NCBI RefSeq assembly: GCF_008107625.1
Contig: NZ_SDKK01000012.1
Coordinates: forward strand, 107,196-160,068
Source: Zoogloea oleivorans
GTDB taxonomy: Bacteria; Pseudomonadota; Gammaproteobacteria; Burkholderiales; Rhodocyclaceae
DNA length: 52,873 bases
Direction: 5' to 3'
The first letter of the stretch is position 1, and every line of letters starts with the position of its first letter. The translations under genes were made by a program, and so were the position numbers. Shown here in pieces: positions 1 through 11,400 of the stretch. The notes under the pieces were generated by a model. It saw nothing but the letters and a program-made list of their open reading frames with translations. It was not told where the DNA came from and did no database searches.

Positions 1-669
1 GCCCTGAAGGCTCTGGAAGGCGATCAGTCCGAAATCGGCGAGCCGTCGATCTTCCGCCTGGCTGCTGCTCTGGACAGCTACATCCCGACGCCTGAGCGCG
101 CTGTGGATCTGCCGTTCCTGCTGCCGATCGAAGACGTATTCTCCATTTCCGGCCGCGGCACTGTGGTGACCGGTCGTGTTGAGCGCGGCATCGTCAAGGT
201 TGGCGAAGAGTGCGAAATCGTTGGTATCGTGCCGACCGTCAAGACGACCTGTACCGGCGTGGAAATGTTCCGCAAGCTGCTGGATCAGGGTCAGGCTGGC
301 GACAACGTGGGCGTGCTGCTGCGTGGCACCAAGCGTGAAGATGTGCAGCGCGGTCAAGTGCTGTGCAAGCCGGCTTCCATCAAGCCGCACACCCACTTCA
401 CCGGTGAAGTGTATGTGCTGTCGAAGGAAGAGGGCGGCCGTCACACCCCGTTCTTCAATAACTACCGTCCCCAGTTCTACTTCCGTACCACGGACGTGAC
501 GGGTTCGATCTCCCTGCCGGAAGGCACCGAGATGGTTATGCCGGGCGACAACATCTCCATGACCGTCAAGCTGATTGCTCCGATCGCCATGGAAGAAGGT
601 CTGCGCTTCGCCATCCGTGAAGGCGGTCGTACCGTCGGCGCCGGTGTCGTTGCCAAAATTATCGAGTAA
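1..669 (+). CDS. tufB: Elongation factor Tu, C-terminal part (first tuf copy, 5' end outside window)
   Basis: EF-Tu delivers aminoacyl-tRNA to the ribosomal A site as a GTP complex. The window opens in frame at a codon matching codon 175 of the complete tuf gene at 15949-17139, so the G domain with its GTP motifs is missing here and domains 2 and 3 are present. Over the 669 shared bases the two copies differ at only two positions, 225 (T versus C) and 432 (G versus A), both synonymous. Identity stops a few bases after the stop codon. The position just before tRNA-Trp and secE corresponds to tufB in other proteobacteria. Confidence 0.97.
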   Translation, partial: ALKALEGDQSEIGEPSIFRLAAALDSYIPTPERAVDLPFLLPIEDVFSISGRGTVVTGRVERGIVKVGEECEIVGIVPTVKTTCTGVEMFRKLLDQGQAGDNVGVLLRGTKREDVQRGQVLCKPASIKPHTHFTGEVYVLSKEEGGRHTPFFNNYRPQFYFRTTDVTGSISLPEGTEMVMPGDNISMTVKLIAPIAMEEGLRFAIREGGRTVGAGVVAKIIE

Positions 670-683
670 TATCGATAGGTGTG

Positions 684-717
684 TATAAAACGTCTCGCTC
701 CCGCGAGGCGTTTTATA
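684..717 (+). terminator. Intrinsic terminator after the first tuf copy
   Basis: A 15-bp stem (684-698 with 703-717, one G-U pair) closes a four-base TCCC loop and ends in a T-rich 3' arm. It lies between the tuf stop and tRNA-Trp. A TATAGT hexamer at 714-719, nine bases before the tRNA, overlaps the 3' arm and could be the -10 of a tRNA promoter, but no good -35 is visible. Confidence 0.8.
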
Positions 718-728
718 GTCTCTGCTGC

Positions 729-804
729 AGGGGTATAGCTCAACTGGCAGAGCGTCGGTCTCCAAAACCGAAGGTTGGGGGTTCGATTCCCTCTGCCCCT
801 GCCA
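729..804 (+). tRNA. trnW: tRNA-Trp (anticodon CCA)
   Basis: A 76-base cloverleaf. The acceptor stem pairs 729-735 with 794-800, the discriminator is G801, and the CCA end (802-804) is encoded. The anticodon loop is 760-766 with anticodon CCA at 762-764, and the T loop has the usual TTCGATT. It closely resembles the E. coli tRNA-Trp. Only 25 bases separate it from secE, so it is probably processed from a shared tRNA-secE-nusG transcript. Confidence 0.97.
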
Positions 805-829
805 CGTTTCATTCGGACGCAAGTTTTCA

Positions 830-1183
830 ATGGCCGACAAAATCAAGTTTGCGCTGGCACTGGTTCTACTGGTGGCCGGCGTTGTGGGCTTCTATCTGCT
901 TTCTGAGCAGGCGATGGTTCTGCGTGTTCTTTCTGTTCTCGCAGGCGTTGCCCTTTGCGCTGCCGTGGCTTGGAAAACCGAGTCCGGGCAGCGTTTTGCT
1001 GTTTTTGCCAACGAAACTGTTGCAGAAACCAAGAAAGTTGCGTGGCCGTCCCGCAAGGAAACCTTCCAGACCACCGGTATCGTCTTCGCCTTCGTGGTGA
1101 TTATGGCGCTCTTCCTGTGGGTTACTGACAAGACGCTCGAATGGGCTCTCTACGACCTGATTCTGGGCTGGAAAAAATCATGA
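830..1183 (+). CDS. secE: Protein translocase subunit SecE
   Basis: SecE is an essential subunit of the SecYEG inner-membrane translocon and clamps SecY. The 117-residue product has three hydrophobic segments (about residues 5-25, 28-48 and 84-106). The last follows the conserved amphipathic stretch containing VAWPSRKE, the hallmark of the family. The three-segment layout is the long enterobacterial-type SecE. It follows tRNA-Trp by 25 bases, has no strong Shine-Dalgarno, and overlaps nusG by an ATGA, so the pair is translationally coupled. Confidence 0.96.
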   Translation: MADKIKFALALVLLVAGVVGFYLLSEQAMVLRVLSVLAGVALCAAVAWKTESGQRFAVFANETVAETKKVAWPSRKETFQTTGIVFAFVVIMALFLWVTDKTLEWALYDLILGWKKS

Positions 1184-1713
1184 GCAAGCGTTGGTACGTA
1201 GTACACGCCTATTCCGGCTTTGAGAAGTCGGTGCAGCGCGCGCTCGTCGAGCGTATCACCCGTGCAGGCATGCAGGATTTCTTCGGTCAGATTCTCGTTC
1301 CTGTAGAGGAAGTGATCGAGATGAAGAACGGTCAGAAGAGCATTACTGAGCGGAAGTTCTTCCCCGGCTATGTGCTGGTGGAGATGGAGATGAACGACGA
1401 CAGTTGGCATCTCATCAAGTCGACTCCGAAGGTCACGGGCTTTGTCGGCGGTACTGCCAACAAGCCGACGCCGATTTCCGAAAAGGAAGTCGCCAAGATC
1501 ATGCAGCAGATGCAGGAAGGCGTGGACAAGCCGCGTCCGAAAGTGCTGTTTGAGGTTGGTGAGATGGTTCGCGTCAAGGAAGGTCCGTTTACCGATTTCA
1601 ATGGTTCCGTCGAAGACGTGAACTATGAAAAGAGCAAAATCCGTGTGTCCGTGACCATCTTTGGTCGTGCGACGCCGGTTGAGCTGGATTTTGGTCAGGT
1701 CGAAAAAACCTGA
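1180..1713 (+). CDS. nusG: Transcription termination/antitermination factor NusG
   Basis: NusG binds the RNA polymerase clamp, suppresses pausing, and links polymerase to Rho or to S10 on the leading ribosome. The 177-residue product starts with the family sequence [11 protein letters not shown] of the NGN domain and ends in a KOW domain (about residues 123-177). An in-frame ATG 13 codons upstream lies inside secE. The ATG at 1180 was chosen because it gives the standard N-terminus and the ATGA overlap with secE. Confidence 0.97.
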   Translation: MSKRWYVVHAYSGFEKSVQRALVERITRAGMQDFFGQILVPVEEVIEMKNGQKSITERKFFPGYVLVEMEMNDDSWHLIKSTPKVTGFVGGTANKPTPISEKEVAKIMQQMQEGVDKPRPKVLFEVGEMVRVKEGPFTDFNGSVEDVNYEKSKIRVSVTIFGRATPVELDFGQVEKT

Positions 1714-1720
1714 TTGCAGT

Positions 1721-1744
1721 GGGGCGCAATCAGCGCCCCGTTTT
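1721..1744 (+). terminator. Weak terminator or attenuator between nusG and rplK
   Basis: A 7-bp GC-rich stem (1721-1727 with 1733-1739) closes the loop AATCA and is followed by GTTTT. The short T-run suggests partial rather than complete termination, separating secE-nusG from rplK-rplA. No convincing promoter is visible in 1745-1811. Confidence 0.5.
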
Positions 1745-1811
1745 CAGCCCGCAAGGGCAGAGGAGCGCGGCCTTACCCGCCGTGCGCTAACACTCGATAA
1801 GGAGTTGCCTG

Positions 1812-2243
1812 ATGGCAAAGAAAATCATTGGCTACATCAAGCTGCAGGTTCCTGCAGGCAAAGCCAACCCCAGCCCCCCGATCGGCCCGGCTCTTGGTCA
1901 GCGCGGCCTGAACATCATGCAGTTCTGCAAGGAGTTCAACGCACAGACCCAGGGTCTTGAACCCGGCCTGCCGATCCCGGTTGTGATCACTGCGTTTGCA
2001 GACAAGAGCTTCACCTTCGTGATGAAGTCGCCCCCCGCGACTGTTCTGATCAAGAAGGCTGCCGGTATCCAGAAGGGTTCCCCGAAGCCCCATACCGACA
2101 AGGTTGGTTCGATCACCAAGGCCCAGTGCGAAGAAATCGCCAAGGTCAAGATCAAGGATCTCACCGCAGCCGATCTCGACGCTGCTGCTCGTACCATCGC
2201 TGGCTCTGCGCGCAGCATGGGCATTACCGTGGAGGGCCTGTAA
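1812..2243 (+). CDS. rplK: 50S ribosomal protein L11
   Basis: L11 with 23S helices 43-44 forms the GTPase-associated centre and contacts EF-G and release factors. The 143-residue product has the N-terminal PPIGPALGQ signature at about residues 20-30, the proline-rich region next to the thiostrepton site in this family. The Shine-Dalgarno AAGGAG at 1799-1804 is 7 bases from the ATG. rplA follows after 2 bases. In E. coli the pair is repressed by L1 binding the rplK leader; the short GCCC-GCAA-GGGC hairpin near 1747-1758 could contribute to such a site, but this is not demonstrated. Confidence 0.97.
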   Translation: MAKKIIGYIKLQVPAGKANPSPPIGPALGQRGLNIMQFCKEFNAQTQGLEPGLPIPVVITAFADKSFTFVMKSPPATVLIKKAAGIQKGSPKPHTDKVGSITKAQCEEIAKVKIKDLTAADLDAAARTIAGSARSMGITVEGL

Positions 2244-2245
2244 TC

Positions 2246-2950
2246 ATGGCAAAGCTTTCCAAGCGCGTTCAGGCCCTGCGTGCCAAGGTTGATCGCAACA
2301 AGTCCTACGCCCTGACCGAAGCGCTGACGCTGGTCAAGGAGTCCGCCACCGCCAAGTTCGACGAGTCCGTGGATATCGCCGTCAACCTCGGCGTTGATGC
2401 CAAGAAGTCGGACCAGCTGGTGCGTGGTTCGGTGGTTTTGCCCGCCGGTACCGGCAAGAGCGTTCGCGTTGCCGTGTTCGCCCAGGGCGACAAGGCTGAA
2501 GCTGCCCGTGCAGCTGGCGCTGACGTGGTTGGTTTTGACGATCTGGCTGAACAAGTCAAGGGCGGCACCATCGATTTCGACCTGTGTATCGCCACTCCGG
2601 ATGCCATGCGCGTCGTTGGCGCCCTCGGTCAGATCCTCGGCCCCCGCGGCCTGATGCCGAACCCGAAGGTCGGCACCGTGACGATGGACGTCACCACCGC
2701 AGTGAAGAATGCCAAGGCTGGTCAGGTTCAGTACCGTACCGACAAGGGCGGTCTGATCCACGCTACCGTGGGTCGTGCGTCCTTCACCGTCGAAGCGCTG
2801 CAACAGAACGTTGCTGCCCTGATCGACGCGCTGGTCAAGGCCAAGCCCGCTGCTGCCAAGGGTGTGTATCTGCGCAAGGTTGCCGTGTCGTCCACCATGG
2901 GCGCCGGTGTCCGCGTGGAACCCGCCACTCTGAGCGGCCAGCAGCAATAA
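2246..2950 (+). CDS. rplA: 50S ribosomal protein L1
   Basis: L1 forms the mobile stalk that guides deacylated tRNA out of the E site, and in related bacteria represses its own operon. The 234-residue product begins [12 protein letters not shown] and contains the family segment [15 protein letters not shown] at about residues 131-145. The frame is open further upstream inside rplK, but the ATG at 2246 gives the usual start and length and lies two bases after the rplK stop. Confidence 0.97.
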   Translation: MAKLSKRVQALRAKVDRNKSYALTEALTLVKESATAKFDESVDIAVNLGVDAKKSDQLVRGSVVLPAGTGKSVRVAVFAQGDKAEAARAAGADVVGFDDLAEQVKGGTIDFDLCIATPDAMRVVGALGQILGPRGLMPNPKVGTVTMDVTTAVKNAKAGQVQYRTDKGGLIHATVGRASFTVEALQQNVAALIDALVKAKPAAAKGVYLRKVAVSSTMGAGVRVEPATLSGQQQ

Positions 2951-3179
2951 GAACTTTGGGCCGGCTGACTGCCGCAGGGTAATCAGCCGGATCGTCAAAG
3001 ACCGCAGGCGCGGCCGAGGGTGCAAGCCCCATCCGCTTAATCATCGAAAACCTGCGTAGACGGTGTTCCAGAACAGGATTTCCGCGCTTCGTTTCCTGCG
3101 AGGCGCAAAGCTCCTGATCCAGGTCGCCGTAGGTGCGATGGACTTTTCATCGCGTGTTGACTTGATAGGAGGAAAGACT
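2951..3179 (+). promoter_or_regulatory. rplJ leader, candidate L10/L12 autoregulatory element
   Basis: A 229-base untranslated stretch separates rplA from rplJ. It contains an 8-bp stem (2961-2968 with 2983-2990) and a long-range 6-bp pairing (3003-3008 with 3051-3056) enclosing a G-rich/C-rich hairpin around TGCAAGCCCC. Length, position and layout match the L10 leader, where the L10(L12)4 complex represses rplJL translation in many bacteria. The assignment rests on position and folding by eye. The frame of rplJ stays open upstream to 3063, which could be mistaken for an N-terminal extension. Confidence 0.6.
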
Positions 3180-3680
3180 TTGAGTCTGAATCTCGACGAC
3201 AAAAAAGCCGTAGTGGCTGAGGTGTCGGCACAAGTAGCGAACGCCCAGACGATCGTCGTGGCCGAATACGCAGGCCTGGCGGTGGGTAACCTCACCGTGC
3301 TGCGTGCGAAGGCTCGTGAGTCTGGCGTTTATCTGCGCGTGCTGAAGAACACCCTGGCTCGCCGCGCTGTGGCAGGTACGCCTTTCGCCGGTCTGTCCGA
3401 CGAAATGACCGGCCCGCTGATTTACAGCATCTCTGCTGATCCCGTGGCAGCTGCCCGGGTTCTGGCTGATTTCGCCAAGACCAACGACAAGCTGGTGCTG
3501 AAGGCGGGTTCCTACGCTGGCCAGGTGCTTGACAAAGCGGGTGTTCAAGCCCTCGCGTCGATCCCGAGCCGTGAAGAACTGCTCGCCAAGCTGCTGGGCG
3601 TCATGCAGGCACCGGTGTCCGGCTTTGCCCGCGTCCTGGCTGCGATCGCCAAGCAACGTGAAGAAGAAGCCACGGCCTAA
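3180..3680 (+). CDS. rplJ: 50S ribosomal protein L10 (TTG start)
   Basis: L10 anchors the L7/L12 dimers of the ribosomal stalk through its C-terminal helix and, complexed with them, is the operon repressor. The predicted 166-residue protein begins (M)[11 protein letters not shown], the expected N-terminus. The start is TTG at 3180, preceded at 7 bases by a strong AGGAGG (3167-3172). An in-frame ATG at 3063 would add 39 unconserved residues translated from the leader and was rejected. rplL follows after 50 bases. Confidence 0.95.
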   Translation: MSLNLDDKKAVVAEVSAQVANAQTIVVAEYAGLAVGNLTVLRAKARESGVYLRVLKNTLARRAVAGTPFAGLSDEMTGPLIYSISADPVAAARVLADFAKTNDKLVLKAGSYAGQVLDKAGVQALASIPSREELLAKLLGVMQAPVSGFARVLAAIAKQREEEATA

Positions 3681-3730
3681 CTGGTCGGTTCCTGGCAACT
3701 CATACGAAATTAGATCTGGAGTATTTTGAG

Positions 3731-4105
3731 ATGGCAATTACCAAAGAAGACATCATCGAAGCCGTTAGCGCGCTGACCGTTATCGAACTGAACGAGCTGG
3801 TCAAGGCTTTTGAAGAGAAGTTTGGCGTTTCCGCCGCTTCCCTGGCTGTTGCTGGTCCGGGCGCTGGCGCTGCTGCCGCTGCTGTTGAAGAGCAAACCGA
3901 ATTCACCGTCGTGCTGCTGGCCGCCGGCGAAAAGAAGGTTGAAGTGATTAAGGTTGTCCGCGCCGTTACCGGCCTGGGCCTGAAGGAAGCCAAGGACCTC
4001 GTTGATGGCGCTCCGAAGCCCGTCAAGGAAGCTATTCCGAAGGCTGATGCCGATGCACTCAAGAAGCAACTTGAGGATGCCGGCGCCAAGGTCGAAATCA
4101 AGTAA
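3731..4105 (+). CDS. rplL: 50S ribosomal protein L7/L12
   Basis: L7/L12 is the multicopy acidic stalk protein that recruits translation GTPases. The 124-residue product has an N-terminal dimerisation helix pair (about 1-33), an Ala/Gly-rich hinge (about 38-52, GAGAAAAA) and the compact C-terminal domain with the factor-binding stretch [17 protein letters not shown] at 3718-3721 precedes the ATG by 9 bases. Confidence 0.97.
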   Translation: MAITKEDIIEAVSALTVIELNELVKAFEEKFGVSAASLAVAGPGAGAAAAAVEEQTEFTVVLLAAGEKKVEVIKVVRAVTGLGLKEAKDLVDGAPKPVKEAIPKADADALKKQLEDAGAKVEIK

Positions 4106-4122
4106 TTTCGGCTTCGTGCAGG

Positions 4123-4153
4123 GGGCTGATGCCAGTTTGGCATCGGCCCTTTT
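4123..4153 (+). terminator. Attenuator-like hairpin between rplL and rpoB
   Basis: An 11-bp stem (4123-4133 with 4139-4149, one G-U pair) closes the loop AGTTT and runs directly into TTTT. It sits 17 bases after the rplL stop and about 150 bases before rpoB. This is the place where E. coli has a partial terminator that keeps polymerase subunits below stalk proteins. The rest of the 200-base gap shows no clear promoter. Confidence 0.75.
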
Positions 4154-4305
4154 GCGCTTTCTGTTTTCTGCAGTTCGTATCACTCTGGCCCTAGACGACA
4201 AAAAAGAGCGTTCGACGCAGGTTAAAGCGCAATTTGCGTTGAATCAAGCGTCTGAAATGCTGTCTTTTGTCTTCTGACGTCCGACTTCTCTGACCCGGAG
4301 CATCT

Positions 4306-7300
4306 ATGGCGTACTCCTACACCGAGAAAAAGCGCATCCGTAAAAGCTTCGCCAAGCGCGCAGCTGTAAAGAATGTGCCTTATCTGCTGGCCACTCAGCT
4401 TGAATCCTACGCGTCCTTTCTGCAGGCAGATACTCTGCCGGCGGTGCGGGCGAATCAGGGCCTCCAGGCTGCCTTCAATTCCATCTTTCCGATTTCCAGC
4501 CACAGCGGCAACGCTCGGCTGGAATTCGTGCAATTCAATCTCGGTGAGCCGGCTTTCGATGTCAAGGAATGCCAGCAGCGCGGCCTGACCTTTGCGTCGC
4601 CCCTGCGCGCCCGGGTTCGCCTGGTGATCCTGGACAAGGAAGCAGCCAAGGAAACCATCAAGGAAGTCAAGGAGCAGGAAGTGTACATGGGCGAAATTCC
4701 GCTCATGACCAACAACGGCTCCTTCGTCGTTAACGGTACCGAGCGGGTTATCGTATCCCAGCTGCACCGTTCGCCTGGTGTGTTCTTCGAGCACGACCGT
4801 GGCAAGACGCACTCCTCCGGCAAGTTGCTGTTCTCTGCACGGATCATTCCTTACCGTGGTTCCTGGCTGGACTTCGAGTTCGATCCGAAGGACTACCTCT
4901 ACTTCCGCGTGGACCGTCGCCGCAAGATGCCGGTGACCATCCTGCTGAAGGCCATCGGGATGACGCCGGAAGAAATTCTGTCCACGTTCCATGACTTCGA
5001 GAAGTTCAGCCTCCTCGAAGACGGCGCCCAGTTCGGTCTCGTGCCGGATCGCCTGCGTGGCGACATGGCCAAGTTCGATGTGGTCGATGCGTCCGGCAAG
5101 GTCATCGTGACCAAGGACAAGCGGATCACCGCCAAGCATATCCGTGACCTGGCCCAGGCCGGCATCGATATGGTCACCGTCAATGACGAGTTCCTGCTTG
5201 GTCGCGTTCTCGCCACCAACGTGGTCAGTCCCGACGGTGAACTGGTTGCACGCGCCAACGAAGAGATTACCGAGGATGTCCTCGACAAGCTCCGCGATGC
5301 TGGCGTGACCGACTTCACGACCCTGTATCTGAACGACCTGGATCGTGGTCCCCACATTTCCCAGACCCTGCGCATCGACGAAACTGCCGATCAGTGGGCT
5401 GCGCGCGTGGCGATCTACCGCATGATGCGTCCGGGCGAGCCGCCTACGGAAGATGCCGTCGAGGCATTGTTCCAGGGCCTGTTCTACCTGCCCGAGCGTT
5501 ACGACCTGTCGGTCGTCGGCCGCATGAAGTTCAACCGTCGCGCCTACCCGGAAAAGCTGGACGACAAGTCCCCCGACTGGCAGAAGCGTCTCTACGCCAC
5601 CGTCGGTCCGAAGGGCGGCGAAGGTCCGGGCACGCTGTCGAACGACGACCTGCTGGCCGTTGTCGGTGTGCTGGTTGAGTTGCGCAATGGCCGCGGCGAA
5701 ATCGACGACATCGATCACCTCGGCAACCGTCGTGTGCGTTCTGTCGGCGAACTTGCTGAAAACCAGTTCCGTGCCGGTCTGGTGCGTGTCGAGCGCGCCG
5801 TCAAGGAACGCCTCGGCCAGGCCGAGAGCGACAACCTGATGCCGCATGACCTGATCAATGCCAAGCCCATCAGCGCGGCGATCAAGGAATTCTTCGGTTC
5901 CAGCCAGCTGTCGCAGTTTATGGACCAGACCAACCCGCTGGCCGAGATCACCCACAAGCGCCGTGTTTCGGCTCTTGGACCGGGCGGTCTGACTCGCGAG
6001 CGTGCCGGCTTTGAAGTGCGTGACGTACATCCGACGCACTACGGTCGTGTCTGTCCTATCGAAACGCCGGAAGGCCCGAACATCGGTCTGATCAACTCCC
6101 TGGCGCTGTTTGCCCGCACCAACAAGTACGGCTTCCTCGAAACGCCGTACCGCAAGGTGTCCGAAGGCTCCGTCACCGAGCAGATCGACTTCCTGTCGGC
6201 GATCGAAGAAGGCCAGTACGTGATCGCCCAGGCGAACGCGGAAGTGGATGCAACCGGCCGTCTCACCGGCGATCTGGTGTCCTGCCGTAACAAGGGTGAA
6301 TTCACCTTGGCGACCGCCGACACCGTTCAGTACATGGACATCGCGCCGGGCCAGATCGTGTCTGTGGCAGCCTCCCTGATCCCGTTCCTTGAGCATGACG
6401 ATGCGAACCGGGCACTGATGGGCGCCAACATGCAACGTCAGGCGGTTCCCTGTCTGCGTCCGGAAAAGCCGTTCGTCGGCACCGGCATCGAGCGCACGGT
6501 GGCGGTTGACTCGGGTACGGCCGAGCAGGCCCGTCGTGGCGGTATCGTGGACTACGTCGATGCCAACCGGATCGTGATCCGTGTGCATGACGCGGAAACC
6601 TACTCCGGCGAAGTCGGCGTCGATATCTACAACCTGATCAAGTACACGCGTTCGAACCAGAACACGAACATCAACCAGCGTCCGGTTGTGAAGGTTGGCG
6701 ACATCGTTTCCCGCGGCGACGTGATTGCCGACGGTGCTTCCACCGACATGGGTGAGCTGGCCCTCGGCCAGAACATGCTGGTCGCTTACATGACGTGGAA
6801 CGGCTACAACTTCGAAGACTCGATCCTGATCTCCGAACGCGTGGTGGCCGATGACCGCTTTACCTCGATCCACATCGAGGAACTGACGGTTGTTGCCCGT
6901 GACACCAAGCTTGGACCCGAGGAAATCACCCGCGACATCGCGTCGCTGGGCGAAGGCCAGCTGTCCCGTCTGGATGAGTCCGGCATCGTTTACATCGGTG
7001 CTGAAGTCGAAGCTGGTGACGTGCTGGTCGGCAAGGTAACGCCGAAGGGCGAAACCCAGCTGACCCCTGAAGAGAAGCTGCTGCGCGCAATTTTCGGCGA
7101 GAAGGCCTCCGACGTTAAGGACACCTCACTGCGCGTGCCCTCCGGCATGAACGGCATCGTCATTGATGTGCAGGTGTTCACCCGCGAAGGTATCGAGCGC
7201 GACAAACGTGCCCAGTCGATCATCGACGACATGCTGCGCGGCTTCAAGACCGACCTGGCTGACCAGATGCGGATCGTCGAGCGCGACGCCTTCGAGCGGA

Positions 7301-8436
7301 TCGAACGTCTGATCATGGGTCAGCCTGCCAATGGCGGTCCGAAGCGTCTCGCCAAGGGCGCGCCGATCACCAAGGATTACCTGGACGGTCTCGAGCACTA
7401 CAACTGGTTCGACATCCGCATGGCCGACGAAGGTCTTGCCGGTCAGATGGAGTCCGTCCGCGAGTCCCTCGAAAAGACCCGCAAGGACTTCGACCTGGCT
7501 TTCGAGGCCAAGAAGAAGAAGCTCACGCAGGGCGATGAGCTGCCGCCGGGCGTCCAGAAGATGGTCAAGGTCTACCTGGCCGTCAAGCGTCGCCTGCAGC
7601 CTGGCGACAAGATGGCCGGTCGTCACGGTAACAAGGGTGTGGTCTCGAAGATCGTTCCCGTCGAAGACATGCCGTACATGGAAGACGGCACGCCGATGGA
7701 TATCGTGCTGAATCCGCTGGGTGTGCCTTCCCGGATGAACATCGGTCAGGTCCTCGAAACCCACCTGGGTTGGGCCGCCAAGGGTCTTGGCAACAAGATC
7801 GACAAGATGATGCGCGCCAAGGCGAGCGCAGATGAGGTGCGGGGTTTCCTCGAAGAGATCTATAACGGTAGTGGCAAGCCGGAAGATCTCAACGAGTTCA
7901 ACGACACCGAAGTGCTCGAACTGGCCCAGAACCTGCGCAAGGGTGTTCCCTTTGCAACGCCGGTGTTCGACGGTGCCGAAGAGTCCGAGATTCAGGGCAT
8001 GCTGGAGCTGGCTGGTTTGCCAGCGGGTGGTCAGGTGAACCTGTTCGACGGTCGTACCGGCGAGCCCTTCGAGCGTCAGGTGACGGTTGGCTACAAGCAT
8101 GTGCTGAAGCTGCATCACTTGGTCGATGACAAGATGCACGCCCGTTCCACTGGCCCGTACTCGCTTGTCACCCAGCAGCCGCTGGGCGGTAAGGCGCAGT
8201 TCGGTGGTCAGCGTTTCGGGGAAATGGAAGTGTGGGCGCTGGAAGCCTACGGTGCTGCGTACACCCTGCAGGAAATGCTGACGGTCAAGTCGGATGACGT
8301 GACCGGCCGGACAAAGGTGTATGAAAACATCGTCAAGGGCGAGCACAAGATCGATGCCGGCATGCCGGAATCCTTCAACGTGCTGGTCAAGGAAATTCGC
8401 TCTCTGGCCATCGATATCGATCTCGACCGCTACTGA
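4306..8436 (+). CDS. rpoB: DNA-directed RNA polymerase subunit beta
   Basis: The beta subunit forms one pincer of RNA polymerase and much of the active-site channel. The product is 1376 residues, close to the proteobacterial norm. The rifampicin pocket runs from about residue 531 ([11 protein letters not shown]) to 558. It carries the sensitive-type residues D540, H550 and S555, equivalent to E. coli D516, H526 and S531. The C-terminal part holds [17 protein letters not shown] at 4297-4300 precedes the ATG by 5 bases. rpoC follows after 44 bases. Confidence 0.98.
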   Translation: MAYSYTEKKRIRKSFAKRAAVKNVPYLLATQLESYASFLQADTLPAVRANQGLQAAFNSIFPISSHSGNARLEFVQFNLGEPAFDVKECQQRGLTFASPLRARVRLVILDKEAAKETIKEVKEQEVYMGEIPLMTNNGSFVVNGTERVIVSQLHRSPGVFFEHDRGKTHSSGKLLFSARIIPYRGSWLDFEFDPKDYLYFRVDRRRKMPVTILLKAIGMTPEEILSTFHDFEKFSLLEDGAQFGLVPDRLRGDMAKFDVVDASGKVIVTKDKRITAKHIRDLAQAGIDMVTVNDEFLLGRVLATNVVSPDGELVARANEEITEDVLDKLRDAGVTDFTTLYLNDLDRGPHISQTLRIDETADQWAARVAIYRMMRPGEPPTEDAVEALFQGLFYLPERYDLSVVGRMKFNRRAYPEKLDDKSPDWQKRLYATVGPKGGEGPGTLSNDDLLAVVGVLVELRNGRGEIDDIDHLGNRRVRSVGELAENQFRAGLVRVERAVKERLGQAESDNLMPHDLINAKPISAAIKEFFGSSQLSQFMDQTNPLAEITHKRRVSALGPGGLTRERAGFEVRDVHPTHYGRVCPIETPEGPNIGLINSLALFARTNKYGFLETPYRKVSEGSVTEQIDFLSAIEEGQYVIAQANAEVDATGRLTGDLVSCRNKGEFTLATADTVQYMDIAPGQIVSVAASLIPFLEHDDANRALMGANMQRQAVPCLRPEKPFVGTGIERTVAVDSGTAEQARRGGIVDYVDANRIVIRVHDAETYSGEVGVDIYNLIKYTRSNQNTNINQRPVVKVGDIVSRGDVIADGASTDMGELALGQNMLVAYMTWNGYNFEDSILISERVVADDRFTSIHIEELTVVARDTKLGPEEITRDIASLGEGQLSRLDESGIVYIGAEVEAGDVLVGKVTPKGETQLTPEEKLLRAIFGEKASDVKDTSLRVPSGMNGIVIDVQVFTREGIERDKRAQSIIDDMLRGFKTDLADQMRIVERDAFERIERLIMGQPANGGPKRLAKGAPITKDYLDGLEHYNWFDIRMADEGLAGQMESVRESLEKTRKDFDLAFEAKKKKLTQGDELPPGVQKMVKVYLAVKRRLQPGDKMAGRHGNKGVVSKIVPVEDMPYMEDGTPMDIVLNPLGVPSRMNIGQVLETHLGWAAKGLGNKIDKMMRAKASADEVRGFLEEIYNGSGKPEDLNEFNDTEVLELAQNLRKGVPFATPVFDGAEESEIQGMLELAGLPAGGQVNLFDGRTGEPFERQVTVGYKHVLKLHHLVDDKMHARSTGPYSLVTQQPLGGKAQFGGQRFGEMEVWALEAYGAAYTLQEMLTVKSDDVTGRTKVYENIVKGEHKIDAGMPESFNVLVKEIRSLAIDIDLDRY

Positions 8437-8480
8437 GTGGTTGATTCGAAGATGTGTGCTCACCCTGGATGGAGTGATTG

Positions 8481-11400
8481 ATGAAAAGTTTGCTCGCTGA
8501 TCTGTTCAAGCAAAGCCTGCCGAACGAGGAAGAGTTCGACGCCATCACGATTAGTCTGGCGTCCCCGGAAACGATCCGGTCCTGGTCCTACGGCGAAGTA
8601 AAGAAGCCCGAAACCATCAACTACCGGACTTTCAAGCCGGAACGTGATGGTCTCTTCTGCGCGAAGATTTTCGGGCCGGTCAAGGACTACGAGTGCCTGT
8701 GCGGCAAGTACAAGCGCCTTAAGCACCGTGGCGTGATCTGCGAAAAGTGCGGCGTTGAAGTAACCCTCTCGAAGGTTCGCCGCGAGCGCATGGCGCACAT
8801 CGAGCTGGCCTCGGTCGTTGCCCATATCTGGTTCCTGAAGAGCCTGCCGAGCCGTCTCGGCATGGTGCTCGACATGACCCTGCGCGACATCGAACGTGTG
8901 CTGTACTTCGAAGCCTACGTGGTCACCGATCCCGGCATGACCCCGATGAACCGTGCCCAGATCTTGTCGGAAGACGACTATCTGGCCAAGGTTGAAGAAT
9001 ACGGTGACGACTTCATCGCCCTGATGGGCGCTGAAGGCATCCGCGAGATGCTGCGCAGCCTGGATCTGCCGCACGAAATCGAGAAGCTTCGTTCCGAGCT
9101 GGAAACCACCGGCTCCGAAGCCAAGATCAAGAAGATCTCCAAGCGCCTCAAGGTGCTCGAGGCCTTCCAGACCTCCGGCATCAAGCCGGACTGGATGATT
9201 CTCGAAGTGCTGCCCGTGCTGCCGCCGGATCTGCGTCCGCTGGTTCCGCTGGACGGCGGCCGCTTTGCGACCTCCGACCTGAACGATCTGTATCGTCGGG
9301 TGATCAACCGGAACAACCGTCTGAAGCGTCTGCTCGAGCTCAAGGCGCCGGAAATCATCGTCCGCAACGAAAAGCGGATGCTGCAGGAGTCGGTCGACTC
9401 CCTGCTCGACAACGGTCGTCGCGGCAAGGCCATGACCGGCGCCAACAAGCGTCCGCTCAAGTCTCTGGCCGACATGATCAAGGGCAAGGGCGGTCGTTTC
9501 CGTCAGAACTTGCTCGGCAAGCGGGTGGACTACTCCGGCCGTTCGGTGATTACCGTGGGTCCGCAGCTCAAGCTGCACCAGTGCGGTCTGCCGAAGCTGA
9601 TGGCGCTTGAGCTGTTCAAGCCCTTCATCTTCAACAAGCTCGAGCTGATGGGTCTCGCGACCACCATCAAGCAGGCCAAGAAGATGGTGGAAGGTCAGGA
9701 GCCGGTGGTGTGGGACATCCTCGAAGAGGTGATCCGCGAACATCCGGTCATGCTGAACCGTGCGCCGACGCTGCACCGTCTGGGCATCCAGGCGTTCGAG
9801 CCGGTCCTTATCGAAGGCAAGGCGATCCAGCTGCATCCGCTGGTTTGCGTGGCGTTCAACGCCGACTTCGACGGTGACCAGATGGCCGTTCACGTCCCGT
9901 TGTCGCTGGAAGCACAGATGGAAGCCCGCACGCTGATGCTGGCCTCCAACAACGTACTGTCTCCCGCCAACGGCGAGCCGATCATCGTGCCGTCGCAGGA
10001 TATCGTGCTGGGCCTGTACTACGCGACCCGCCAGGGAGTGAACGCCAAGGGCGAGGGCATGGCCTTCGCTGACGTGGGCGAAGTCAAGCGCGCCTACGAA
10101 TCCGGCCAGGTTTCCCTGCACGCCAAGGTCATCGTCCGTCTTAAGGAATGGGACCTCGGCCCCGAGGGCGAGTCCATCGAGAAGATCACCCGCCACGAGA
10201 CCACCGTCGGTCGTGCGATCCTCTCCGAGATTCTGCCTGCCGGCCTGCCCTTCAGCGTGCTGCAGAAGCCGCTGAAGAAGAAGGAAATCTCCAAGCTGAT
10301 CAACGCGGCCTTCCGTCGTTGTGGCTTGAAGGCCACCGTGGTGTTTGCCGACAAGCTGATGCAGGCCGGTTTCGGTCTGGCCACGCGTGCCGGCATCTCC
10401 ATCGCGGTGAAGGACATGCTGGTGCCTGCTCTCAAGCACCCGCTGATCCACGCTGCCGAACAGGAAGTGAAGGAAATCGCCCAGCAGTACACCTCCGGTC
10501 TGGTGACTGACGGCGAGCGTTACAACAAGGTGGTGGACATCTGGGGTCGTGCCGGTGACCAGGTCGCCAAGGCGATGATGGACCAGCTTGGTCAGGAAGA
10601 TGTCGTTGATCGCAACGGCGTGACGGTCAAGCAGGAGTCGTTCAACTCCATCTACATGATGGCCGACTCCGGTGCCCGGGGTTCTGCTGCGCAGATCCGT
10701 CAGCTGGCCGGTATGCGGGGTCTGATGGCGAAGCCGGACGGCTCGATTATCGAAACCCCGATTACCACCAACTTCCGCGAAGGTCTGAACGTTCTGCAGT
10801 ACTTCATCTCGACCCACGGCGCTCGTAAGGGTCTGGCGGATACGGCACTGAAGACCGCGAACTCCGGCTACCTGACCCGTCGTCTGGTGGACGTGACGCA
10901 GGATCTGGTCGTTATCGAGGATGACTGCGGCACCAAGAGCGGCTTCCTGATGAAGGCGCTGGTTGAAGGTGGTGAAGTTGTCGAGCCGCTGCGCGATCGT
11001 ATTCTGGGTCGTGTGGTGACCGATGACGTGGTTCATCCCGAGACTCAGGCGACCGTGATCGAGGCAGGTACCATGCTCGACGAAGACATGGTTGACATGA
11101 TCGAAGCCGAAGGTATCGACGAAGTGCGCGTGCGCACCCCGTTGTCCTGCGAAACGCGCTACGGCCTGTGCGGCAAGTGCTACGGCCGCGACCTGGGCCG
11201 TGGTTCCATGGTCAATGCCGGCGAAGCGGTGGGTGTTATCGCCGCCCAGTCGATCGGCGAGCCGGGTACCCAGCTCACCATGCGTACCTTCCACGTGGGT
11301 GGTGCGGCGTCCCGGGCAGCGGCTGCAAGTTCCGTCGAGGCAAAGTCGGCTGGTGTGATCCGCTTTACGCAGAACATGCGTTACGTGTCGAACGCCAAGG

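Noticed and set aside
4222-6873. Long open frame (883 codons) antisense to rpoB
   Set aside because: The plus strand encodes an unmistakable RpoB. The antisense translation is His/Gln/Leu/Val-rich without motifs and is a by-product of strong codon bias.
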